Source: Paractinoplanes pyxinae | GTDB taxonomy: Bacteria > Actinomycetota > Actinomycetes > Mycobacteriales > Micromonosporaceae | Length of the DNA: 64,000 nucleotides | Direction of reading: 5' to 3' | NCBI RefSeq assembly: GCF_026626335.1 | Contig: NZ_JAPNTZ010000006.1 | Coordinates: 62,001 to 126,000 of the forward strand | Part shown: positions 42,232-51,570 of the stretch, in pieces | Position numbering within the stretch: the stretch's first letter is position 1 | Layout: every line of letters begins with the position of its first letter | Notes under the pieces: model-generated | Database searches by the model: none | Told to the model about the DNA's origin: nothing | The model's input: the letters and a program-made list of their open reading frames with translations, nothing else | Translations under genes and position numbers: made by a program

Positions 42232-44881
42232 GTGCTCGTGCGGATGCTCGGGCCGTTCGAGGTGAGCGGGCCCGAGGGAGCGGCTGTCGTGGTGGCCGGG
42301 CGGAGTCAGCGGACGGTGCTGGCCCTGCTCGCGCTGCACGCTGGGCGGCCGGTCGGGGTGCACGCGCTGACCGACGCGCTGTGGCCGGACGGGGCGCCCG
42401 CCTCGGCTCGGAACAGCCTTCAGTCCCATGTGGCCCGGTTGCGGGCCGCCCTCGGCGCGCCAGGGGTGATCCTCTTGAGCCCGGCCGGGTACTGCCTCGC
42501 CGTGGGGCGGGAGCAGGTGGACGTTCTGCGGTTCGAGGATCTGGTGCGTGCGGGCGCGCTCGGCGAAGCACTTGATCTGTGGCGGGGGACGCCGCTGCCC
42601 GAGTTCGACGGTGAGCCGTTCCGGGGCGTGGCCGAACGGCTGGCCGGGTTGCGGCGCGAGGCTCTGGCCGACCTCGTCGACGCGGGCGGGGCGGTCGATC
42701 GGCTGTGGGACGCCGCGGCGGACGATCCGTGCTGGGAGCGTGGGGCGACCGTGCTGGCCACCTCGCTGGCGCACGGCGGACGGCGTGGGGAAGCGCTCGA
42801 AGTGCTGCGCCGGCACGCTGACGCGGTGGTGGACCGGCTGGGGCTCGATCCGTCCGAGGCGGTGCGGCTGCTGCAGGTGGCGATCCTCCGCGGTGACGCG
42901 CCGGCCCCCGTGGTGGGAACTCCCGATTCCGGCTGGTCGCCTGGGCCCGTACGGAAAAGAAGCGTGCCCCTCCGCTTTTCCAGCTTTCTCGGACGCGAGG
43001 GTGAGCAGAGCCGGCTGGCCGGGCTGCTGGCCGAGCCCGGCCTCGTCACCGTGACCGGACCGGGCGGCGTCGGGAAGACCCGGTTGGTGGCCGAGACGGT
43101 GCGGGCCGGATCCCGCGTGGCCTGGGTGGATGCGGCCGACGTGAGCGCCGCGGACTTTCTCGCGGCGGTGGCGACCGGGGTCGGCGCGCGGATCGGACCG
43201 CTGGACGACGCGCTGGAGGTGATCGGGCGGCACGCGGCGGGCTTCACGGTCGTCGTTCTCGACAACTGCGAGCACGTCGTCGAGCCGGCCGCCGCTGTCG
43301 TGGAGGCGATGCGTGGCGTACGGGTCGTCGTGACCAGCCAGGAAAGGCTGCGCGTGGACGGCGAGCGCCTGCTCGCCCTGGGCCCGCTCGATCAGCCGGC
43401 GGCGCTGCGCCTGTTCGCGGACCGGGCCGGAGTGTCCACCGGCGACCCCGTCATCGTCGAGCGGCTCGACCGGCTGCCGTTGGCGATCGAGCTGGCGGCC
43501 ACCCAGGCGGCTGCGCTCGGCGTGGACGAGCTGCGGGAACGGCTCGACGACCGGCTCGACCTGCTGGTTCGCGGCGGGCGGACCAGCACCGCGCGGCACC
43601 GCACGCTGCGGGCGGTGGTGGAGTGGTCGTTCGGGCTGCTCGATCCGTCATCGCGGCGGGTGCTGACGCGGTTGTCGGCCTTCGCCGGTTCCTTCACGGT
43701 CGCGCAGGCCGAGGCGGTGGTGGCCGCGGAGGGGGTGGCCGCCGTGCTCGCGGCTCTGGTCGACCGGTCGCTCGTCGTGCGGCACGGGCCCGGCCGGTTC
43801 CGCCTGCTGGAAACCATTCGCGGCTACGCGTCGTCACTGCTCGGCGACGATCGCGACGCACTGTATCGCCGGCACGCGGACGTGATGCTGGCGGCCGCCC
43901 GCCGGCTCGACCGTGCGTTCCGGGGTCCGTCGCAGGCCGAGGCCGTGCGCGAGCTCGACGCCCTGCTGCCCGATCTGCGGCTCGCTGTCCTGCGGTCCGA
44001 CCGCGCGGGCGATCTGGCCGCGGCCCTCTACCGGTACGGCTACCGCTGCCAGCAGTACGAGGTGCTGGCGTGGGGCCGCTCGGCCGGGGATCAGCCCGAC
44101 GCGTGGGCGGCCGCGGCCACCCACGCCTGGGGCCGCGGCGACCTGGCCGAGGCCCGGGCGCTGGCCGACGGCTTCGAGAGCGATGCCATCCATGAGGTGC
44201 TGGGCGACGTCGCCCTGGTGTCGTGCGACGCGACGACCGCCCTGCGGCACTACCGCGCGATGGGCACGGAACCGGTGCACCGGGTGTCCGGGCTGGTCGG
44301 GCCGGGTGACCGAGGCCGTCGCGGTGGCCGAGGCCGCCGTGGACCTCGCGTCGTCGACCGGCAACCCGGGCGCGCGGGCCGAAGCGCTGTACGGCCTGGG
44401 CGAGGCGCTGGGCGACACCGACCCCGGCCGCGCCCTCACCCTGCTGGCCGAGGCGGCTCACCTGGCGGCGACGGTCGACGAGCGGCTCTTCCTGGGCGCG
44501 GCCGAGACGGCGGCGGTGGCCATCGGCAGCCGGCACGGCGACCCGGCGGCCGCGCTGTCCGCGTTCCGCGAGGTCCTGGCCATGTGGCGGCGGGTGGGCA
44601 ACGACACGCTGCGGGCCGCGGCGCTGCGCAACCTGGTCGTGCTGCTGGTGCGGGTGGGCGCGGACGAGACGGCCGTGCTGGTCGACGCCGCGCTGCCGCC
44701 GGCCGGCGTCTATCCGGCCGAACAGGCCCGTCTCGACCGGGCCCGGGCGGCCGCGGCGGAGCGGCTCGGAGCCGATCGGGAAGCGGCGCTGCGGCGGCGC
44801 GGGGCGCTCCTCTCCCCGGCTCAGGTTCACGACGAAGCGTCATCGGCCATCGACGCTGCGCTGTCCCGGATGGCCGGATAG
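42232..44881 (+). pseudogene. AfsR/SARP-type BTAD-NTPase regulator with a +1 frameshift
   Basis: A large regulator: DNA-binding winged helix (MLGPFEVSGPEG), BTAD domain, then an AAA-type ATPase with Walker A VTGPGGVGKTRLV, Walker B VVVLDNCEHVVE, WSFGLLDPSSRRVL, and a tetratricopeptide C-terminus. It resembles antibiotic-pathway activators. The frame is intact to about 44300. After GLVGPG the conserved reading resumes in another frame, as VTEAVAVAEAAVDLA, to the stop at 44881. An extra base, most likely one G in CCGGGTG near 44305, would explain this. The GTG at 44306 could also start a separate C-terminal protein. A sequencing error cannot be excluded. Confidence 0.65.
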
Positions 44882-44958
44882 GTGAGCTTTGGTCGCCGCC
44901 CGGTCACGATCGGCGTGCGGGCCGCGACCGCCGGGCGCGGCGTCGATACCGTTAGCGC

Positions 44959-45564
44959 GTGTCTGACATCCCGTGGTGGGGGCTCCCCCTCATCGCTGCC
45001 CTGTTCGCCCTGGCCGGCGCCGGGGCGGTACAGCTCGCGTCCGCTCGCAACGACTATCTGCGCAGCCGCCGGAAGCGCACCCGGCGGTGGTACGAGGAAC
45101 GCAAGGACGCGTACGTGTCACTGCTCTCGGTCTTCGAGCGGGACACGTATCGCCTGCGTGCCGCGTACGACGCCGGCGAGAAGCCGGTGCCGGTCCTCAC
45201 GTACATGGACGAGGTCGGCCCGGCCCTGATGCAGGTGCGCCTGCTCGCCTCGGGGCCGGTGCGCAGCGCCGCCCTGGCGGTGCACGTCCTGCTGCAGAAG
45301 CTGCACGGCGAGATGAACCCGGCCGCCGTGGTCGGGGTCGAGCCGACGATCCACTTCCGCGAGCTGCTGGCCCAGGTGCCGCTGGTCATGCAGCAGTTCG
45401 AGGCGGCCATCCGCGACGAGCTGCGGATCGAGACGACACCACCCACCCAGCCCACGGCCACCGAGGCCGATCTGCGCGGCCGCCCGTGGCCGCGGTTGAG
45501 ACGTCCCGCACGCACCGCACCCCTGGATGGTCACGCCGAAGTGGGGCAGGATCTGAAGGCGTGA
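44959..45564 (+). CDS. Small membrane-anchored protein of unknown function
   Basis: A 201-residue protein: one N-terminal hydrophobic segment (LIAALFALAGAGAVQLA, about residues 11-27), then a basic stretch (RSRRKRTRRWYEER), followed by mostly alpha-helical cytoplasmic sequence. The GTG start reads MSDIPWWG. The stop overlaps the KDPG aldolase start (GTGA), so it is co-translated with a sugar-acid catabolic pair. I do not recognise the family. Confidence 0.65.
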   Translation: MSDIPWWGLPLIAALFALAGAGAVQLASARNDYLRSRRKRTRRWYEERKDAYVSLLSVFERDTYRLRAAYDAGEKPVPVLTYMDEVGPALMQVRLLASGPVRSAALAVHVLLQKLHGEMNPAAVVGVEPTIHFRELLAQVPLVMQQFEAAIRDELRIETTPPTQPTATEADLRGRPWPRLRRPARTAPLDGHAEVGQDLKA

Positions 45565-46208
45565 CCGATGAGAGCGTTCCCCTCGACGCTGTGTCCGCCG
45601 CCGTGGTCGAAAGCGGGATCGTCGCGATCCTGCGCGCCCCCACGGCCGACTATTTCGCCGCCGTGGCCGACGTCCTGGCCGAGAACGGCGTCACCGCGCT
45701 CGAGGTGACGCTCACCTCGCAAGGCGCCCTCGAGGCGCTGGCCGGGCTGCGCCGTCAGCTGCCGTCCTCGGTGGCGGTCGGCGCCGGCACCGTGCTCACC
45801 GGCGCCGACGCCAAGGCCGCGGTCGACGCGGGGGCCGAGTTCCTGGTCTCCCCCGTGCTCGACCCGGGCCTGATCGCCGGCGCGACGGTCCCGTTCTTCC
45901 CCGGCACGTCCACCCCGACCGAGATGTACGCGGCCCATCAGGCCGGCGCGCCGCTGGTCAAGCTGTTCCCGGCGGCCGGCCTGGGTCCCGAGTTCCTGCG
46001 CAACGTGCGCGGCCCGCTGCCCCAGATCAACGTCATGCCGACCGGCGGCATCAAGATCGAGGACATCGCCGACTGGCTGTTCGCCGGGGCCCGCTCGGTC
46101 GGGCTGGGCGGGCCGCTGGTGGGTGACGCCGTCGTCGGGGGCAGCCTGACCGCGCTGGCCGCCCGGGCCCGGCACGCGGTGAGCGCGGTCGCCTTCGCCC
46201 GCTCATGA
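45561..46208 (+). CDS. eda: 2-dehydro-3-deoxyphosphogluconate (KDPG) aldolase
   Basis: A 215-residue class I aldolase: VAILRAPTADYF, EVTLTSQGALEAL (Glu), VGAGTVLT, and APLVKLFPAAGLGP with the Schiff-base Lys, then VMPTGGIKIED. It cleaves KDPG (or KDPGal) to pyruvate and glyceraldehyde-3-phosphate, in the cytosol. It is followed directly, with ATGA overlap, by a KDG-type kinase, so the pair forms KDG-to-glyceraldehyde-phosphate catabolism from uronic acids. No uronate dehydratase is in this window. Confidence 0.92.
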   Translation: MTDESVPLDAVSAAVVESGIVAILRAPTADYFAAVADVLAENGVTALEVTLTSQGALEALAGLRRQLPSSVAVGAGTVLTGADAKAAVDAGAEFLVSPVLDPGLIAGATVPFFPGTSTPTEMYAAHQAGAPLVKLFPAAGLGPEFLRNVRGPLPQINVMPTGGIKIEDIADWLFAGARSVGLGGPLVGDAVVGGSLTALAARARHAVSAVAFARS

Positions 46209-47176
46209 GCAGCCCGCCCACGAGCGGGTCGCCCGAGGGCGGCTCGCCCGGAAGCGGCCTGCTCACCTTCGGTGAGACGATGGGGCTGGTCGCCGCGGAC
46301 GGCATCGGCCCCCTGGCGTACGCGAAAAGCTTCTCGTTCGGCATCGGCGGCGCCGAGAGCAACGTGGCCATGGGCGTGGCCCGGCTCGGCGGCGAGGCCA
46401 CCTGGCTGGGCCGGGTGGGCCCGGACGCGGCCGGCGCGCTGATCGCCTCGCGTGTCGCGGCGGCCGGCGTACGCACGCTGGCCATCACCGACGAGTCGTT
46501 CACCGGCCTCATGGTGCGGCACCGCCGGTCCGGCGAGTTCGCCCAGGTCGACTATCACCGGGCGGGCAGCGCGGGCTCCCGCCTCTCCCCGGCTGACGTG
46601 CCCTCGGCCGAGATCACGGCGGCCTCGATCCTGCACGTCACCGGCATCACGCCCGCACTCAGCGAGTCGGCCCGGGCGGCGGTGTTCCAGTCGATCGAGA
46701 CGGCTCGGGCGGCCGGCGTGACGGTGTCGGTCGACCTGAACTACCGGGCCAAGTTGTGGAGCCGGTTCGACGCCGCTCCCGTCCTGCGCGACCTGGCCTC
46801 GCGGGCCGACGTGGTCTTCGCGTCACCGGCCGAGGCCGAGCTGTTCGTCGGCCCCGGTGACGTGCCGGCCGAACTGGCCAAGCTGGGCCCGGCCGAGGTG
46901 ATCGTGAAGGACGGCGGGGACGGCTGCGTGGCCCTGATCGAGGGCGAGCGGCACACCGTGCCGGCCCTGGCCGTGACGGTGGTCGACCCGGTGGGCGCGG
47001 GCGACGCGTTCGTGGCCGGTTACCTGGCCGACCGCCTGGCCGGCGCTTCCCCGGCCGAGCGGCTGACCACGGCGATCACGGCCGGGGCGTTCGCGGTGAC
47101 CGTGCCCGGCGACTGCGAGGGGGCACCCACCCGGGCCGAGCTGGCCGCCCTCACCGGCGACGACGTACGGCGCTAG
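46205..47176 (+). CDS. kdgK: PfkB-family sugar kinase, probably 2-keto-3-deoxygluconate kinase
   Basis: A 323-residue ribokinase-fold kinase. LTFGETMGLVAADG, IGGAESNVAMGVARLGG and the catalytic VVDPVGAGDAFVAGYL (Asp) are the PfkB motifs. Coupling to KDPG aldolase makes 2-keto-3-deoxygluconate the likely substrate. The N-terminal 18 residues are Ser/Pro/Gly rich. The ATG overlaps the aldolase stop by 4 bases. Its stop shares CTAG with the convergent small gene. Confidence 0.88.
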   Translation: MSSPPTSGSPEGGSPGSGLLTFGETMGLVAADGIGPLAYAKSFSFGIGGAESNVAMGVARLGGEATWLGRVGPDAAGALIASRVAAAGVRTLAITDESFTGLMVRHRRSGEFAQVDYHRAGSAGSRLSPADVPSAEITAASILHVTGITPALSESARAAVFQSIETARAAGVTVSVDLNYRAKLWSRFDAAPVLRDLASRADVVFASPAEAELFVGPGDVPAELAKLGPAEVIVKDGGDGCVALIEGERHTVPALAVTVVDPVGAGDAFVAGYLADRLAGASPAERLTTAITAGAFAVTVPGDCEGAPTRAELAALTGDDVRR

Positions 47177-47400
47177 TTGGAACGGGCCTCGCGCGCCAGG
47201 CGCTTGCGTTCGCGCTGCTCACGGGTGTAGCGCTTGCGGTTCTCGAGGTCGCGCTTCCACTGCTCGCGGGCGCCCTCGTCGCAGCCCTGCACGGCGTTCT
47301 TGGTCTGGGCCGGCCCGATCATCGAGCGGAACCACATGTCGTCGAACGTCTCGTGCAGCCACTGCTGGAACCGGCCGCGTCCCTCGGCGTTCTTCGTCAT
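47173..47400 (-). CDS. Small basic protein of unknown function
   Basis: A 75-residue highly charged protein: MTKNAEGRGRFQQWLHETFDDM..., FRSMIGPAQTKNAVQG and a basic tail (KRDLENRKRYTREQRERKRL). The ATG is preceded by GGGAGGG at 8 bases, which supports translation. The C-terminal basic helix suggests nucleic-acid or membrane contact, but no family is recognised. Its stop overlaps kdgK by 4 bases. Confidence 0.6.
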   Translation of the reverse strand: MTKNAEGRGRFQQWLHETFDDMWFRSMIGPAQTKNAVQGCDEGAREQWKRDLENRKRYTREQRERKRLAREARSN

Positions 47401-47473
47401 CGCTGCGCCCTCCCGAGCCATCATTGCCACGCCAATCATTTGTACCCCAACTATCGGCGGGACGCCAACCGAT

Positions 47474-48679
47474 CTAAAGGCTGCGCAGGCGACTGTGCAG
47501 GAAGTCTCGTTCCACCTCGTTGTCCGTCAGGGCCAGGGCCTCCTCGTAGGCCGCGGCCGCCTCGGCGGTGCGGTCCAGGCGACGCAGGAAGTCGGCCCGG
47601 GCGGCGGCCAGATAGGCGTACGTGGCCAATGCGGGCTCGGCCGTGAGCGGGGCCAACGCGTCCAGCCCGGCCCGCGGTCCGTCACGGAAACCGACCGCCA
47701 CCGCCCGGTTGAGGGCCACCACGGGTGAGCCGCCGGTCAGCCGCAGCAGCACGTCGTAGAGCCCGATGATCTCGGTCCAGTCGGTCTGCTCCCACGACGG
47801 CGACTCGGCGTGCACGGCGGCAATGGCGGCCTCGACGGCAAAACGGGTCGGCGACTCACGGCGCAGCGAATCGGTCAGCAACGCGATGCCTTCGGCGATC
47901 TGCGTACGGTTCCAGAGGCTCCGGTCCTGGTCGGCGAGCAGCACCAGCTGCCCCGCCGGGGTGACCCGGGCCGCCGTCCGGGCGTCGGTGACCAGCAGCA
48001 ACGCCAGCAGGGCGGTGACCGCGGCCGACCGGGGCATCAGCAGGTGCAGCGTGCGGGCCAGGTGGATGGCGCTCGCGGTCAGGTCGGTACGGATCAGGGC
48101 GGCGCCGGTGGGGGCGGTGTGACCGGTGGTGAAGAGCAGGTGCACCACCTCCAGCACCGGGCCGAGGCGGGACTCCATCTCGTCCGGGTCGGGCGTGCGG
48201 TACGGGATGCGGGCGGTCGCGATCTTCTTCTTGGCCCGGGTCAGGCGCGCCGCCATCGTGGGCTCCGGCACGAGGAACGCGCGAGCCACCTCGTACGTGG
48301 AAAGCCCGCAGACGAGGCGAGCGGTCAGAGCGACCTGGGTCTCGCGGGACAGCGCCGGATGACAGCACGTGAAGATCAGCCGCAGCCGGTCGTCGCCGGG
48401 ATTGTCGGGCGCGGTGACCAGCAGCGGCAGGCGCCGGCGGAAGGCCGCGGCCCGCCGCATCTCGTCCAGCGCCCGATTCCGTGCCACCCGGGTGAGCCAC
48501 GCACCGGGCTTGCTCGGCACACCGTCGCGGGGCCAGACGACCAAGGCTTGCGCGTACGCGTCCTGGGTGCACTCCTCGGCCAGGTCGAGATCACGCGTCA
48601 CCCGTGCCGTCGTCGCCAGCACCTGCGCCCAGTCGCGGCGGTGAGCCTCGGCCACCGCCGCGACGAAGTCGGACGTCAC
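47474..48679 (-). CDS. ECF42-type RNA polymerase sigma factor
   Basis: A 401-residue ECF sigma factor with a long C-terminal extension. The sigma-2 region spans RDWAQVLATTARVTRDLDLAEE, CTQDAYAQALVVWPRDG and GAWLTRVARNRALDEMRR; sigma-4 is LSTYEVARAFLVPEPTMAARLTRAKKKI. The C-terminal 200 residues form the helical/TPR-like DUF6596 region typical of this group. ECF42 factors are usually encoded beside DGPF-domain proteins, as here, and need no classical anti-sigma factor (published knowledge). The GTG overlaps the DGPF stop (GTGA). Confidence 0.9.
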   Translation of the reverse strand: MTSDFVAAVAEAHRRDWAQVLATTARVTRDLDLAEECTQDAYAQALVVWPRDGVPSKPGAWLTRVARNRALDEMRRAAAFRRRLPLLVTAPDNPGDDRLRLIFTCCHPALSRETQVALTARLVCGLSTYEVARAFLVPEPTMAARLTRAKKKIATARIPYRTPDPDEMESRLGPVLEVVHLLFTTGHTAPTGAALIRTDLTASAIHLARTLHLLMPRSAAVTALLALLLVTDARTAARVTPAGQLVLLADQDRSLWNRTQIAEGIALLTDSLRRESPTRFAVEAAIAAVHAESPSWEQTDWTEIIGLYDVLLRLTGGSPVVALNRAVAVGFRDGPRAGLDALAPLTAEPALATYAYLAAARADFLRRLDRTAEAAAAYEEALALTDNEVERDFLHSRLRSL

Positions 48680-49017
48680 GGGTGTTCGACGACCGGCCGG
48701 ATCTCGACGCCGCTGTGCCCGGCCTGCACCTCGGGCAGCAGCTTGGCCAGCGCCAGCACCTCGTCCAGGTCGGCCGCCTCGAGCATGTAGAAGCCGCCCA
48801 GCGCCTCCTTGGTCTCGAGGAACGGCCCGTCCGAGGTGACCGACCCGCGCAGCGTGGTCGCGTTCGGCGACGGCTCCAGCTCCTGCCCGCCGATGACGCG
48901 GTCCCCCGCCGCGTCCCGGAAGTCGGCGTGGGCGGCGTCATGAGCCCGGCGCTGCTCGACGGTCAACGCCTCCCACTGCGCGGAGTCGCCGTAGATCAGC
49001 AGGGTGTACTTCGGCAT
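48676..49017 (-). CDS. DGPF-domain (YciI-like) protein
   Basis: A 113-residue protein: MPKYTLLIYGDSAQWE, then TSDGPFLETKEALGGFY, the DGPF signature, and LDEVLALAKLLPEVQAG. These small proteins co-occur with ECF42 sigma factors and are presumed to take part in its control or response. It is first in the pair with an ATG and GAAGGA upstream, and shares a GTGA with the sigma factor gene. Confidence 0.92.
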   Translation of the reverse strand: MPKYTLLIYGDSAQWEALTVEQRRAHDAAHADFRDAAGDRVIGGQELEPSPNATTLRGSVTSDGPFLETKEALGGFYMLEAADLDEVLALAKLLPEVQAGHSGVEIRPVVEHP

Positions 49018-49113
49018 GTCGTGTCCTTCTCGTCGTCCGGCACTGTCACTTCACCGACGAACGCCCGGTGCACGAAATCGACATCCGGGCGGACCGGTCT
49101 GCCACCGGATCGG

Positions 49114-49149
49114 GCCGACCTTCGATCGGCCAGTCGATGGTAGGTCGGC
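49114..49149. repeat. 8-bp inverted repeat upstream of the VWA-PHP gene
   Basis: GCCGACCT (49114-49121) pairs with AGGTCGGC (49142-49149) across 20 bases that contain a nested TCGA/TCGA pair. It lies 130 bases before the GTG at 49281, in the stretch from 49018 to 49280 that otherwise holds no gene. The role, an mRNA hairpin or regulator site, is unclear. Confidence 0.3.
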
Positions 49150-49280
49150 TGGTCGGTTCCGATGGCCGCCCGGGTGGACGGCATCGAGCGGCATGCGTCC
49201 GTGAAAAAGTCCGGAGCACGACTCGAGTCGGCCTTTCTCGTTGAACGTCATGAATTCGAGATCAAGACCTGGGGAGAAAC

Positions 49281-51449
49281 GTGCGCCGATACGAAACGAT
49301 CAAATCGTCATCACCCAAACGGCGCCGGCGGATTCTCATATCCGCTCTATCGGCCGCCGCACTGTCGATAGCCGCGGGTGCGGTCGCGACGATGCCAGCC
49401 GCCGATGCGGCCGAGGTGCAGGCGGTCGACGTGCTCTTCGTGTTCGACACGACCGGCAGCATGGGCGGGGCCCTCAACGAGGCCAAGGCGCAGGTGACCG
49501 ACGCCATCGCATCGGTCCGGCAGAAATATCCGGACTCGAAGTTCGGGCTGGCCACGGTCGGTGACTACGACCCCGGCGACACGCCGTGGGCGCTCAAGCA
49601 GAAGATCACCGACGATCCGGCGCTGCTACAGGCGGCAGTCGGTCCGCTGAGCGCCGACGGCGGCGGGGACTCTCCCGAGGCGTACGGCCGAGCCCTGCAC
49701 GAGGCGGCCGTGAACGGCGATATCGGCTGGCGGTCCGGGGCCAAACAGATCCTGATCCTCGTCAACGACGATGTGCCGCACGACAACGACCTGAACGAGG
49801 GCGTTCCGGAGGACATTCGGAGTCAGGCATCGCCCTGGAACACCGGGATCGATCCGGGGCCGGACGGGACGGCGGGAACTGCCGACGACATCGACTGGCA
49901 GGCCGCGCTGGCGGCCTTGAAGGCCAAGGGGATCATCTTTGCGACGGTCTTCTACTCAGGATCGTCGGTATACAAGCCGTACTGGGACTGGTGGACCAAG
50001 CAGGCCGGCGGCTCGACCACGACCGGAGGAGGCACGACTTCTCTCGGCGACATCCTCGCCGAGCTCATCGACGACACAGTGTCCGGTGGATCCGGCGCTC
50101 TCGACCCGGCCGCATGGGAAGCCGGTGACGTGCATGTGCATTCGGTGGGCGACACCTCGTTGCGGGACAACCTCTACTGCCGCAACACCAACCCGCCTCT
50201 GATTCCCCGGAACGGCAAGGCGACCGACGCCCAGAAGGAAGCCTGCGCCCAGCACCTCATGCGGATGGTCGTGGACCGGATGAAGGCTCCGGAGAAGAAG
50301 GGCAGCATCACGCCGTCGCCGCTGAGCTGGGTGGTCCTCTCCGAGCACGGGCCGTGGCTCGGGATCAACGCACCCGGCAAGCAAGGCGTCACCGACTACA
50401 ACACGGCCGAGGGCCGGAGGCAGTGGAACATCGTGGCTGACAAAGCCAGCGCCACGGCCGCCACCGACCGGGTCCGGATGCTGATCGGCGAAGAGATGGG
50501 AACAACCGGAACGACCGGTCATTTCTCGGCGTACTACGTTCCCGACTACGTTCGTAACGGCCCGCTCAATCCGGCCGAAGGGTATTACGTTCGCGACGTC
50601 CGCCGGGACGGCGGCTGGGGCGCCATCAATCATCCTTTCAATGGCAGCACGTGGGGATGCTGGGATTGTCTCCGGCGGTATCCGAAGACCATTCGTGCCA
50701 TGGAAATCATCACCTCGGAAGCCCTGCCCGGCGGGGATCTGCTGCGCCGCTGGGATCAGGAGCTGGGGAACGGCTATCCGGTCGCCGCGGTCGGGGGCGG
50801 CGACACTCACACGGTGTCCCGGGTCGGACCGCCGAGCTTGCACGCCGCCGAACAGCGTGGCGGCAATACGGCGAAGCTCGGTGCCGACGGCCGGGCCCGC
50901 ACGTACGTCTACACCGGCCGGGCCGGCCTCGGCGCCGGCTTCAACAGTCGTGATCAATTCGACCCGGTGCGGGTGGCCCTGCACGACGGGACCAGCGTCG
51001 CCTCGAACGGTCCGCTGGCCGTTATGACCGTCGACGGCGCGGCCCCCGATTCCGAGATCCTGCCGTGGCGTCCGGCCCACCAGGTCAAGGTCGCCTGGAA
51101 CAAGAGCGACGGGTACGGCGACCCGACGTCGATCACCGTGGTCGCCGGTCAACGCGAGGACCCCGTCAGCCCCAGGGAATTCCTCTGCACGAGGAGCCCG
51201 TACGAGGCGCCGAGGTCGGAGCGGTGCCGGAATGAGAAGAGGTTCGCCGTGTCGTCGTCGGACAAGGCGTCCGGGCAGGTCACCATCGACGTCGATGCGA
51301 CCGGCTTCCCGGCGCTGGCCCGGGTCGCCCGGCCGACTCCACACAACCCGTCGAGCTACATCCGGGTGCAGGTCGAGTTCCCCCGCGTCGACGGCAAGCG
51401 GCGGGTCGTGTACACCAGCCCGGTCTACTTCAGCGGGATCACCGCTTAG
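49281..51449 (+). CDS. Secreted VWA and PHP-domain fusion protein
   Basis: A 722-residue exported protein. An N-terminal charged region and hydrophobic core (RRRRILISALSAAALSI, about 14-44) act as a signal peptide. Residues 47-260 form a von Willebrand A fold with the MIDAS DTTGS at 56-60. Residues about 280-530 carry a PHP-type metallo-phosphoesterase: HVH at 285-287, SEHG at 354-357, GEE at 403-405, GH at 413-414, NHP at 450-452, E475 and GGDTH at 507-511. A C-terminal beta domain follows. It may be a secreted phosphoesterase or adhesive sensor. GTG start after GGGGAG. A hairpin terminator follows. Confidence 0.82.
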   Translation: MRRYETIKSSSPKRRRRILISALSAAALSIAAGAVATMPAADAAEVQAVDVLFVFDTTGSMGGALNEAKAQVTDAIASVRQKYPDSKFGLATVGDYDPGDTPWALKQKITDDPALLQAAVGPLSADGGGDSPEAYGRALHEAAVNGDIGWRSGAKQILILVNDDVPHDNDLNEGVPEDIRSQASPWNTGIDPGPDGTAGTADDIDWQAALAALKAKGIIFATVFYSGSSVYKPYWDWWTKQAGGSTTTGGGTTSLGDILAELIDDTVSGGSGALDPAAWEAGDVHVHSVGDTSLRDNLYCRNTNPPLIPRNGKATDAQKEACAQHLMRMVVDRMKAPEKKGSITPSPLSWVVLSEHGPWLGINAPGKQGVTDYNTAEGRRQWNIVADKASATAATDRVRMLIGEEMGTTGTTGHFSAYYVPDYVRNGPLNPAEGYYVRDVRRDGGWGAINHPFNGSTWGCWDCLRRYPKTIRAMEIITSEALPGGDLLRRWDQELGNGYPVAAVGGGDTHTVSRVGPPSLHAAEQRGGNTAKLGADGRARTYVYTGRAGLGAGFNSRDQFDPVRVALHDGTSVASNGPLAVMTVDGAAPDSEILPWRPAHQVKVAWNKSDGYGDPTSITVVAGQREDPVSPREFLCTRSPYEAPRSERCRNEKRFAVSSSDKASGQVTIDVDATGFPALARVARPTPHNPSSYIRVQVEFPRVDGKRRVVYTSPVYFSGITA

Positions 51450-51459
51450 GTCCGGCATG

Positions 51460-51495
51460 CGCTGCCCCGCGGCGACTCTTGGCCGCGGGGCAGCG
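51460..51495 (+). terminator. Strong hairpin terminator after the VWA-PHP gene
   Basis: CGCTGCCCCGCGGC and GCCGCGGGGCAGCG form a perfect 14-bp stem with an 8-base loop, beginning 10 bases after the stop. It has no U-tract, as is common in high-GC actinobacteria. It is the most stable hairpin in the window after that at 56.7 kb. Confidence 0.75.
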
Positions 51496-51570
51496 GCCTT
51501 GGCCTCAACTTCACTTAAGCGCGGCCATGGTCGAGATCTCGAACGTCGAGGGCCCGAAATCGACAACCGC

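Noticed and set aside
44306..44881. A separate tetratricopeptide gene starting at GTG 44306
   Set aside because: It lacks a ribosome site and its sequence continues the C-terminus expected of the upstream BTAD regulator, so a frameshifted single gene is more likely. It is kept as an alternative in that entry.
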